From assembly GCA_037783545.1 (NCBI GenBank), contig JBBELK010000011.1:1488001-1552000 (forward strand): a stretch of DNA of 64,000 nucleotides, written 5' to 3'. The notes below the pieces were generated by a model. It searched no databases, was not told the origin of the DNA, and worked only from the letters and a program-made list of their open reading frames with translations. Source of the stretch: Henricia sp. BOLD:AAB3569 (taxonomy: Eukaryota; Echinodermata; Asteroidea; Spinulosida; Echinasteridae). Both the position numbers and the translations under genes were made by a program. This document shows positions 55,201-64,000 of the stretch, piece after piece (position 1 is the stretch's first letter; each line of letters starts with the position of its first letter).

Positions 55201-58200
55201 ACCGGTATTCAATCGAAACGGCATAGTGCACGCAGAACCTTACACCTAATTCCCAAAATTAGGGTTCCAAAAGTGTGACATGCTTTTTAAGATTTCCAAG
55301 TGTTTTTAGTGATTGAACGTGGTTTCCCAGTAAAAATATAATTATTTTTATTTCAACAAATGCCACTTAAATTTTTAAATTTAATGTTTGTGTGTAGATA
55401 TGGCACCAAGGTTAATGCAAACTCATTCTACCGCCAATTTTCATTGGCGTAGGTAACCCGGGACACCAAACTCCTATTCAATACCATAGAACAAATTATA
55501 AGCCTTTATTGTATTTTGTTTTGAATATTTTTCAGGAATCAGAAAACAAAATATTAAAGAAAATGATGCTGCCCCCTATAATCACAGGCCACAGTCCATT
55601 ACTGAGAATTTGTGGTCATAAGTGGTGATTTTTTGAAGCAGAGAGTGTCGTACGTAACTGGGACACCAAACATTTTGGACCCCTAATTTGGGAAATTACC
55701 CATATGCATAATTTGGTTTGATAGGCAGTGTTAACCTGCTGAATGCATCAGCCTTTTATATTTCTAGTGTACGTACATGTAAGTATGGGCCATTTTGGCG
55801 TAGGATAGTTTAAACATTCGAGTGGAATTCTAAGTTGACAATGCACTAATGTGCTGCGACTGTAAGTCATAGAGTATACTTTAGTACTAGTTTTTTCCCC
55901 AGTTAAACCGACCAATAACTGCTTAACATTTGTTTACTTTTTATCACCTTTCAATGCAGCCACGCATAAGTGCGCTGACCCCCAAGTCAGCCTGGCATGA
56001 TCCTAAAGCCTTCGCCTTCCTATTCATTTCTGTTTGTCATGGATGGGTTTGTATGTGATGGTAAGCGGTACCCACACACAGCGCCCTCTAGTGTTTAAAT
56101 TTCAACAGAAAGTGTCAAGTGACATGTGGGAGGAAGCGGGGAAAGGGGGTTCCATGCAAATGATAAACATTATTGGAATAGTATTTTACGAATTCAACAA
56201 ACGGGAAAAAATTGTGAGCACATACACAACTCTTGCGACAGTTAGACAAGCGTGCCTGCAAACAAACTAAAATTAATAAACCCAATTGGAAAAACCAAGA
56301 ATATAGTTATTACAAGAAAAACTAATGTTGCATACATCATACCAGTGTTGTAGTCGAGTCACCAATATCGGGTCCGAGTTTGAGTCTCGAGTCATTAGCC
56401 TCGAGTCCGAGTCACGAGTCATTAGTCTCGAGTCCGAGTCACGAGTCACTTTCCTCGAGTCCGAATCACGAGTCACTTGTCGCCAAATTAATGAAACTAA
56501 ATCTGCTATTATAGTTTCGTTCACACTGTGAATTGATGACGTGCTCGGGCACTCATTGCCAGCCTGGTGTCCATAATCGCGCATCGTAGTGTTTTTTTCC
56601 CAAGAATCCTGCATTTAGTGCACGACTATATACCTTTTTTTTTTTGGGAAATGTGTCTCGTGAGTCACAAGTCATCATGGTAGAGTCCTATTCATTTTTC
56701 AATGTGACTCGAGTCCGAGTCACAAAATTTTGAATCGAGTCTGAGTCCTGGACTCGAGTACTACAATACTGCATCATACACACTAAAAACTAGTTAAACA
56801 ACACTTGTGAGCCACTCCACCAAAAGTAGGCTCTTGCATAAAACAATAAAAATGGAGCTAATGACTTAATCAGATAGAGTATATTATAAGCTTCACAAAA
56901 CTACAAACATTGTGTCAATCCGTCAAAAATTTACCAAGTTATGACCATTCCCGTGATGACCAAGAGCACAATTTTTTAAGAAGCGCTTTAGAGAAAAATG
57001 GCAGACGGCATTTATAAAGTCCTTGGCAAAAATGCAAATTCTGACTCCAAAACCCCTATACCTATAGGAAAACATGTGTTCTTCTGGTGTATGGGATATA
57101 GTGCCAATCTGCCGAAGGCAATGAAAATAAGCATGGAATATCGGTGATTTTCCCATTGTTTTAGCCAAATTAGCCTAGTTTCATGAAGGTATGCTTTAGA
57201 AAAACCACGGAAAAAAATGTTTTCTGGTAGTATTTATTCACTTAACTGATACTTAAGGTGATAGATGGATCCTGGTATCGATAAAAATTGCCCTACTTGA
57301 CATACATGCATAAATTAGCCATTATCTCAATTCTGGTCTGTGCGACAAGCGCCTCCTTTTGGTGGAGCGGCTCACACTTTAGCAAAAATAGCCTTTAAAA
57401 AATCTCGGGCTATAAAGTTCCAATATACGATACACGTACATGTACATATTTTAAAGATTTATGAATTTAAAAATTGGGCACACAATAATTTATTAAAACC
57501 TAAAGTCAGAAAACTGAAAATGCAGGCCATACCAGGTGTCCAACCCACACAATTTGTGAAAAATAATAATTGTTTGTGTTGGGGAAGAGGGGTCGAGGGG
57601 GTTGGGGAGATGGGGTGCGTGCTGGTGAATTTGACGTAGTTACGTCACAAAAACACAAGGAGGAAATTGAAGTCTTTTGGTAAAGAAGAAAAAAACTTCA
57701 ACGAAAAATGGGTGTTTACGTGAACACCTACATGTACATATAACTGGATAGCTGGTTAATATTAAATAAATTTTCATGTTTCATTCTCTCTTGCTTTTCC
57801 CAGTCTTTTTTTTCCCAAAAATACTCCAAAATTTCTTGTTATAACTGGTTGGAGCCCTGGTATGTGTCATGTTTCGGGTAAGTTACCCTTGTGTCAGCAC
57901 TTCATTTGTGGAGTATGGCCCCATCTTTGGTACCGTCCAGAAGGCTTGGTGTGCGCAGTGTTTTGGTAAGGCTTGGTAAGGTTGCAGGTAAACTTGTTCA
58001 GGTTCGAGTCAAAGTGAATAGCAAAAATTAGCACCAGAATATCCCAGTGATTCTGAAACCATGTGGGAAAAAAACGATGTGCAAGAATTATCCATATTTT
58101 GAAGGAGGGGGTGCTTTTCATCGTAACATTAAACAAATGTTTGATCATGTTTTACCTTATAATTAAAAAGAAAAACTTCATTAAAACAAATTAACAATTT

Positions 58201-61200
58201 TTCTTTTAAAAGTTTTTAAAGAAGCGAAATATATTTAAAAATTTTTACAAAATGGGTGGTTTTGAAAAATAAGGGATGTTGGTTTTCCAGACTGGACGTT
58301 AAGCTAGTTAGGGAAAGACGTACGTTTTTATTTTTACCAAAATGGGTCGGTAAGCATTAATTAAAAAACATTAATTGTTCTTGTTCCCTAATTCTGGTTC
58401 CTAAATTCTATGGGTCGGTAAGCCCATAAAAATGTGAATATTTCTGATTCCTTAAGTCTGTGGGTCGTTAAGCCCATATAGACATAATAATCAATAGTTC
58501 TAGTTCTGGGTCGGTAAGCCCATAAAAACATTAATTCTTCTGGTTCCATAAATCTGTGGGTCGGTAAGCCCAAGGTTCATTGTTCTGGAACCTTAAATCG
58601 GTGGGTCGGTAAGCCCATTATGTGTTCATTGGCTAGCGCCGTGTGAGTATAACAGTCGGGCATCCCTTCAGATGAGAGAACTCAATGTATTTGGTGGTGT
58701 AAGTTAGTTCCATGGTTGCACGTTCATTTCGGATTTGGATTGAAGGTTGTATAGTATTGTAGTGTTTGTCTTGTGGTAGATTTCTGCTGGGTTTGGTAAA
58801 CCCGTTGGTGGTAGAGTACAAACAACAAGACTGGAGCTGAAGACTTTCTTGTTAGTTAAGTCAAAACGATCTTGATATACCTAGCTGCAGAAATTGGTAG
58901 GTTGGCATAAAATCTCATTTTAATATTTTCAAGTACACGGATGTTTGAAGACAAAATGTATGTACAGTAGAACCTCGATAATAAATGCACTGCAATATTT
59001 TGCAAATTTATTTGAAAGTCACAATTCCTTGTTACTTCTCTGTGTTCGTTTATGATAATATACAGTTCCTGTTACAATATTGGAATCTGTAAAGTCCCAT
59101 GGACCTTTTATTAAAGGAAGGGACAATACTTGTTTGACGATATCAACAAATTTAATCAAAAATATTACCGATGTATTGCCCGGTGCATAAACCTTCATCA
59201 GAATCAGCGAATCTTGTTTTCAACGTCGGCAACACAATTAATTTTGTTGATAGACTCTGCAACTATGTGCTGCACCATATTTGAAATTTTGAAAGGGATG
59301 ATGACATCAACCATGCAACGATTGCATGGATGACGTCAAGATTGATGCCTTGTTTCCCGACTCCCATACGCCGTGAAGTATGTAAAAATCTGTCCCGACT
59401 CATGCCCTCTCAAGTCCGAAAGGTTGGCGTACAGAGTTGGGCGACCCTTTGCAAGTGTTGTCCCTTTCTTTAACAACATTTGACTGTAAGAGTAGATAGT
59501 AAGAGTTTTTAACTGACAATCCGGAAACTTGCAGGTACTTGGAGGGACGTCATGAACAACCCAGCCCTATTCTTCACATTCCCCCACCCTTATTTGCTGA
59601 TGCATATCTGCCAACTAGTCCGATTTTATCATATTTTTCCCGATTTTTAAGTGTTAAAAGTGTTGAAAATCGGAACAATCGAAACGGTCGACTTGACCTG
59701 ACTCCTCGAGCGCGCCGCATGTGTTATGTTGTGTACATGAAAACTGGTGTAGTACTAGGTCAACTTGACCGTTGTACCAACTCGACTGTTGCAAGTTTTA
59801 CTTCAGTCCGATTTTTTTACTCGGCAGTGTTGGCAGCTATGCTGATGTGCTAAATTCAATCTTAAATCACCTCCAACAATTTATATTTCCACACAGAACG
59901 AGCTCAGATGAACTGTCTTGTCGCTGAACTAAACTTGTTTATTTTCCAAGCACAGTGTCCGATTTCACGAAACATGCAACTGCGTAAGCCCATTTGCACA
60001 ATTTTTTTTCTTCTGTCCTACGTTGTGCAATGATCTTGTGATAATTACATGCAAGCTATGCCGTTCAAAAGTTGTGCAAGCTACAAACTTTTTCGTGAAA
60101 TCGGTGACAAGAAATATAGCATCCAACGAGAGGTTTGTCAGTCATCTAGCAATGTTCGTGTCGACTTTCCCCATGGCGCACAAGGAACGTTGCCTTTTTA
60201 CATCAACTCTGGTAGCACCTAGATTTTGAATCATTCGAATTCCCTTCAAGCTCCCGAGAAAGCCAGCAACATCAAAGTTACTCAGGGACTGTCCAAAGCT
60301 GTCAATATTTTCAAGGTTCTACAGAGCGAAGGAAGGGGAAGGGGGAGGGGAGTTGAGGGCTGCGTACGACTTTACGTGCACTGTAAAATGTTGACACTTC
60401 ATGGCAGTGACAAAATAGTATTGATAAGTAGTATTTCTGGGGGAGGGGGGGTGGGCAGAGTCCTTGAAAAGTACTACGCTCTGTAGCACTGTGAAAATGT
60501 TGACGACCTTGAACGGCCGTTAATGTCTAAAATTTCAGTTACAGACAAAATATGGTTGGTAACAGGATTTACGTAGAAGATCTTTTCAGATCTAGTGTTT
60601 AATTGTTAACTAATCAAGAATACTACAACAGCATTAACCTTGTAAAATGTAAGTATAGAGACGACACATGCTTCTAGCTTGGATGTGTTCGCTACCAACG
60701 AAGCGATACCAACAGTCGACTCGTCCGTTGACCTACGATTGCAAGGTGATATTTTCTGTGACAGTGCTGCATGTTGCGTGCTCTTGTTCCTAATGATCAG
60801 TTACGTGCGTTGTGCTTTCACTAGTCTGATTCTTTGCTTACACTAGGTGCCTACAAGTATGCCGACGGGAAGAAAATCGACAGCAGAAGGGTTCTGGTGG
60901 ATGTCATGAGAGAGGGCACGGTCAAGGGGTGGCTGCCTCGCAGACTCGGTAAGCTTTTCATTTGGGGTGTTTCAAAATGAAGTGAAATTTCAAGTTCATG
61001 CCCTTTAACAGACTGTTTAGCAATAACTGTCAGTTACTTCACCAGTTTTTTCTAAATATCTCGTGTGTTGGTTTTTTTCAAGCTTATGTTCACCCACAAA
61101 TTTCATTCTGGAAATTTCGTTTTGGAAATAAATGTACATGTGTCCCATGATGCGTAACATTTTCGCGTCAACCAGAGAATGTCCCATGCATAACACCAAT

Positions 61201-63813
61201 TTTGCTAATTTGTCACTTTGATATCTATTATCTGAAAAAATGATGACCCTGATGAAAAATACTTAAAACATTGCAACTTCTCAAAGATTTGGTGTAAATT
61301 GGTTTAAAATCTGTAGAGATGTGGTTATTTAAAGTCACTTCAAATGTTAAAATTCAGATTCCAGGAATCCGTAAAAAGTTTTATCTTTCAAATGATACAT
61401 TGGCCTTTTAATATCTAACACGTTTGATATTTTGTCACAACAGGTGGTGGTCTGGGAGGCACACGACGTGGTGGACCAGAGCAGAATGTCCGTCACTCCG
61501 GCCGTGAGGAGCCTTCACAAGCCGCTGCAGCAAGGTACTTATTTGTCAATATTTGTTTTGAAAATAAAATCGCCACTACGTCAACATTTTATAGATCAAG
61601 AAGCAGCGGCGGCACCTGCAGCCGATTTCACGAATCCTTACGCACTGCGTAAGTCCCCTTGCGTAACATTTTATTGCGTAGGCTGCGCAACATTCCTGTG
61701 AAAATTTTGCAAAAGTTGCGCAAGCTGCGCACTCTTTCGTGAAATCCGCTTCAGACCTGTTAATCTGGGGGGCCAGAGGGGGAAAACTTAAATTTAGGGG
61801 GGCAAACAAAAATCTATAATGTAATTTTGTAAAGTGTATTGGGCTTTTTTTAATGGTGCCAGCTAATTATGATGGATGAAATTGAGTTTATTATTTACAG
61901 CGCAAACAACATTGTAACAAATTGGGTGCAATGGTTTGGGATTAAACTCAATTTCCGCCATCGGGGAAAAAACGGGGGGGGGGGGGCAAACTGGGGGTGC
62001 AAAAAAAAGTTTTTAGACAATGAAAACGGTACATTGTAAGGAAATATCCATAGTGTGTGCCCTTTGGCAAGGCACTTTGCCTCTCTCCATAAAGAATTAA
62101 TGTACTAGCTCGATTAATCGCAAGTAGTAAACGGTACTCGTACTCGCGATTAGCATTTTTAAACTACTCGATTAATCGTGGCGCCGCAGGTACCGTTACA
62201 TACTTGCGATTAATCGCGCACGATTACGCTATACTGTTACACTGTGACAGTCTTAAAAGACGGCCTGTGTGGAACTGAATTTTTATTGTGTAGGCCTATG
62301 CTGACAATTTCAACACATAGGCCTACAATTACGTACATGCACGTGGTGTTTTTTGCCTTTTGATACGTTGCCAACTACTCACGATTAATCGACTAGTCGC
62401 GAGTAATTGCTGCAACTACTCGTGAGTATTAAAATCCACTAGTCGCCCAGCACTATAATGTACCCCCTGAGTGTTTGTGTCAGGCTGCCAAGGCTGCATA
62501 CTTCCTAGAAAGTTGTGCCCAACGACCAGGGGTGGTAATATACATTTTTGTACATACTGATTTTAACTGATTGTGCCCTTATTTTAACCAAAACAGAACT
62601 GAATTATGGGAAGGTTGTTTGATCGCTATCCTTTCCACAATGCAGTTCTCTTTTTTGTCCAAGAGACCAATCAGGTAACTAAGGTCTCCTTCCCTGTATA
62701 TCTACCATAGCTAGGGCGCTTCCAGTGCAAGGACTGTGCGTTTTGTGTTGCGTTCATCCATTACATGCACGCGACGCGCCCCCTTCGCGTACACAATCCT
62801 ACAAAGACGGGCAACTTGTTCGAAGTGACAAAATGCAACACCTTAGCAACGACAAAAAAACATTCATTCAATGGAAGACCCCAGCTATGGCGGATATAAA
62901 GAAAAGGAGTTCTCCGCTCTCGGATTGGTGTATAGGTCTATGTTGTAAAGTGTCATGAAGTGTAATTTATTTTTTTGTCTTTTTTTCCCTATTTTTTAGA
63001 GATGAAGAGGATCGAGAAAGAGAAAGGCGTGATCGAAGACCTGATCGCAGTGTTGACCGCAGTGTTGACCGAGACCGCGACCGCGACAGGAGAGATCGTG
63101 GTCGTGACAGGGACCGGGATCGCGACCGCGACAGGAGAGATCGTGATCGCGACAGAGACCGTGACCGTGACCGCATCCGGGATCGTGACCGGGTTCGCGA
63201 CCAAGATCGTGACCGGGTTCGCGACCGGGTTCGCGACCAAGATCGCGACCAAGATCGCGACCAAGAACGTGACAAGGAAAGGGACAAGGAAAGGGAACGA
63301 CGACGCCGCGAGCGCGAACGAGAACGTGAAGGAGAACGCGACGTGGTCAAGGTGGACGCTGAGGGCAATGAAATCGCGGACGACAAAGAACAAGATAAGA
63401 ATCTTCAAGAAGTGTTGGAGAAGGACCGTGATCGCGACAGGGAACGTGGACGAGACCGTGACCGCGATCGTGACCGAGACAGAGACCGTGACCGAGACAG
63501 ACGAAGACGCGACCGTGACAGAGACCGGGACAGACGTGACCGAGATCGCGACAGGGACAAGGATCGCGGTCGCGACAGGAAACGAGAGCGTGATCGCGGC
63601 GACTATGGCGACGGCGAAGAACCCGACATTAAAGTCAAGGTTGAGGAGTTAAACGCCGAAGTGGGACTCGTGTCGTACCCCGCCGACGAGGATGAAGATG
63701 CAGAATATGGAGTCCGAATCAAGAAAGAAAAACTTGATGTCGGTTACGGCGATTTAGAGAAGCCAAATGGAATGGAACAGGAACAGGAGCAAGAGAAGCA
63801 GGAAGAGTCGTAA
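49282..63813 (+). CDS. SNRNP70: U1 small nuclear ribonucleoprotein 70 kDa (8 exons, 490 aa)
   Basis: Exons: 49282-49425, 50040-50157, 50509-50567, 51104-51166, 53632-53713, 60847-60948, 61444-61534, 63000-63813 (1473 nt). The protein binds stem-loop I of U1 snRNA in the spliceosome. The N terminus [18 protein letters not shown] is almost identical to vertebrate U1-70K. The RRM has RNP2 LFVARV (102-107) and RNP1 RGYAFIEY (141-148), followed by [14 protein letters not shown] and [12 protein letters not shown]. The last exon encodes a long Arg-Asp / Arg-Glu region (about 220-430) in two blocks around [12 protein letters not shown], then an acidic tail ending in [10 protein letters not shown] dipeptides are nearly absent, unlike the mixed RS/RD/RE region of human U1-70K (437 aa). 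Intron 5 is 7.1 kb and repeat-rich, and intron 4 holds a satellite. Confidence 0.96.
52379..53437. repeat. 134-bp satellite array, about eight units, in SNRNP70 intron 4
   Basis: Boundaries marked by CCACAATCTAA fall at 52501, 52641, 52775, 52909, 53043, 53177 and 53311: period 134 bp, with one unit of 140. Unit landmarks are CCTTGGCCAGGTAGCCACC, GGTTCTGGTGATTCCCTGA and GTACCCTGTAGGGGGAATG. Units are highly alike. Open frames of about 100 codons on the minus strand shift frame each unit, because 134 is not divisible by three. Confidence 0.93.
53990..54190 (-). repeat. Interspersed repeat, GCGCTCTC family, inverted copy
   Basis: The reverse complement of this segment aligns along its full length with 21248-21420, with shared blocks CTTCCACATCCAAATT and TTTCCTGTTTTCTTCCCATG. 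Confidence 0.6.
54838..54969. mobile_element. TTAA-flanked palindromic MITE, copy 3
   Basis: Same family as 35642-35773, with TTAA at 54834-54837 and 54970-54973. Ends AGGCACAGGCTCGTCAGCAA and its inverse. It lies in SNRNP70 intron 5. Confidence 0.85.
55244..55702. repeat. Second copy (inverted) of the 18096-18536 element
   Basis: Reverse-orientation match over the full element, including ATTTAATGTTTGTGTGTAGA and TTACTGAGAATTTGTG blocks. It lies in SNRNP70 intron 5. Confidence 0.75.
56343..56771. mobile_element. hAT-like MITE with perfect 8-bp duplication and CGAGTCCGAGTCAC repeats
   Basis: The ends CAGTGTTGTAGTCGAGTC and GACTCGAGTACTACAATACTG-type are inverted and flanked by CATCATAC on both sides (56335-56342 and 56772-56779). 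The left half contains three to four tandem units of CTCGAGTCCGAGTCACGAGT. It lies in SNRNP70 intron 5. Confidence 0.88.
56780..58339. other. Part of SNRNP70 intron 5 without a recognised feature
   Basis: AT-rich sequence. A G-rich stretch near 57585-57620 is the only compositional outlier. Confidence 0.45.
58340..58620. repeat. Degenerate tandem repeat with TGGGTCGGTAAGCCCA core
   Basis: The core TGGGTCGGTAAGCCCA or a close variant occurs six times (near 58343, 58411, 58461, 58507, 58557 and 58600), about 45-70 bp apart. The spacers resemble each other (TTCTGGTTCC, TAAATCTG). Each core can form a small TGGG/CCCA hairpin. Confidence 0.8.
58963..58990. repeat. Possible pogo/Tigger-like terminus fragment
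   Basis: TACAGTAGAACCTCGATAAT resembles the terminal repeat of pogo-type Tc1/mariner elements. No second end or transposase was found nearby. Confidence 0.35.
59115..59469. mobile_element. TTAA-flanked MITE, AGGAAGGGACAA family, copy 2
   Basis: Flanked by TTAA at 59111-59114 and 59470-59473. Ends AGGAAGGGACAATACTTG and CAAGTGTTGTCCCTTTCT. The interior is the reverse complement of 26910-27262. It lies in SNRNP70 intron 5. Confidence 0.8.
59959..60104. repeat. CCGATTTCACGAA inverted-repeat element, copy 1
   Basis: CCGATTTCACGAA at the left is mirrored by TTCGTGAAATCGG at the right, with GTTGTGCAAGCT-type motifs inside. A related copy is at 61622-61748. Confidence 0.65.
60301..60504. repeat. 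GTCAACGTTTTCACAG inverted-repeat element, copy 2
   Basis: Same family as 43098-43273. It shares GAGTTGAGGGCTGCGTACGA and ACTGTAAAATGTTGACA. It lies near the end of SNRNP70 intron 5. Confidence 0.7.
61622..61748. repeat. CCGATTTCACGAA inverted-repeat element, copy 2
   Basis: The left CCGATTTCACGAATCCTTAC is mirrored by CTTTCGTGAAATCC. The interior is rich in TTGCGTA and GCGCAA motifs. It lies in SNRNP70 intron 7. Confidence 0.65.
62104..62453. repeat. ACTCGATTAATCG-rich repeat, probably a hAT-like remnant
   Basis: Several GATTAATCG and ACTCGCGA-type motifs in both orientations are followed by CTAGTCGCCCAGCACT. This is the kind of end seen in many animal hAT MITEs. The left end is not resolved. 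Confidence 0.45.
62666..62929. repeat. Second copy of the ACCAATCCGGTAACTAAGG element
   Basis: Matches 4619-4915 in the same orientation, starting ACCAATCAGGTAACTAAGG. The right arm is more decayed and no target duplication is seen. It ends about 70 bp before the last exon of SNRNP70. Confidence 0.7.
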
Positions 63814-63979
63814 TTGAACGTTTGCGCCTCGTGTCACGTCCACGTAAACAACAATTAGGTACGCTTTTAAGTTCTTTAAATGTCTTCTTATCCTTTGTAG
63901 ATAGCAATTTTCAAACTGACAGATTTTCTTTTCACATTCGTCAATTACTTTTCCCAATAGGAATCTTAAATTTTTGTAA

Positions 63980-63985
63980 AATAAA
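63980..63985 (+). promoter_or_regulatory. Likely polyadenylation signal of SNRNP70
   Basis: AATAAA, 167 nt after the SNRNP70 stop codon and near the window end. Confidence 0.6.
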
Positions 63986-64000
63986 ACTGCTCTAAGCATT

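Noticed and set aside
62967-63408. Long minus-strand open frames rich in Ser-Arg dipeptides opposite the SNRNP70 last exon
   Set aside because: They are the complement of Arg-Asp codon repeats, which stay open in several frames because the DNA is itself repetitive. The plus-strand frame matches U1-70K and splices in phase.

Overview
The window is animal nuclear DNA, moderately AT-rich. The genes are split into short exons with GT-AG introns, and the space between exons is packed with short non-autonomous transposons and tRNA-derived SINE-like repeats. The gene content suits an invertebrate deuterostome such as an echinoderm or hemichordate: tandem SLC22 transporters, a lysosomal chitobiase, the ciliary protein CCDC181, U1-70K, and TTAGGG-like repeats. 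A lophotrochozoan cannot be excluded. Species is not assigned.

Layout, left to right. Positions 1-1590 hold the last four exons of an SLC22 transporter (copy A). Two complete ten-exon SLC22 genes follow on the same strand: copy B (5369-15004, 603 aa) and copy C (17568-22524, 619 aa). Next is di-N-acetylchitobiase, CTBS (23526-28680, + strand, 358 aa). Facing it tail to tail is a fourth, more divergent SLC22 gene, copy D (29449-38305, - strand, 758 aa), with a long acidic low-complexity tail. Head to head with copy D lies CCDC181 (40632-44777, + strand, 558 aa). The last third is SNRNP70 / U1-70K (49282-63813, + strand, 490 aa).

All six complete gene models are closed in frame by exon addition and each total is divisible by three. 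The SLC22 genes share the same ten-exon plan, and most exons have identical length and phase, so they form one local expansion. In all four an Arg occupies the TM11 position where classical organic cation transporters carry Asp. This points to OAT- or OCTN-like transport of anions, zwitterions or carnitine-like substrates. CTBS, CCDC181 and SNRNP70 look like ordinary single-copy genes with no functional link to the transporters.

The non-coding part shows many MITE-like families: hAT-like with 8-bp target duplications, TTAA-flanked (piggyBac-like), Tc1-like with ends resembling Sleeping Beauty, and long foldback elements. Several are nested inside one another. There are also three tRNA-derived repeat types, an array of tRNA-like units inside an intron, a 134-bp satellite inside an SNRNP70 intron, and minisatellites, one of which appears to have grown from a splice donor. 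No transposase, reverse transcriptase or viral gene was recognised, nor any CRISPR, operon or other prokaryotic feature. I found no system that I would call new at the protein level. The best leads are the copy D tail, the donor-derived minisatellite, the tRNA-like array and the nested element structure.
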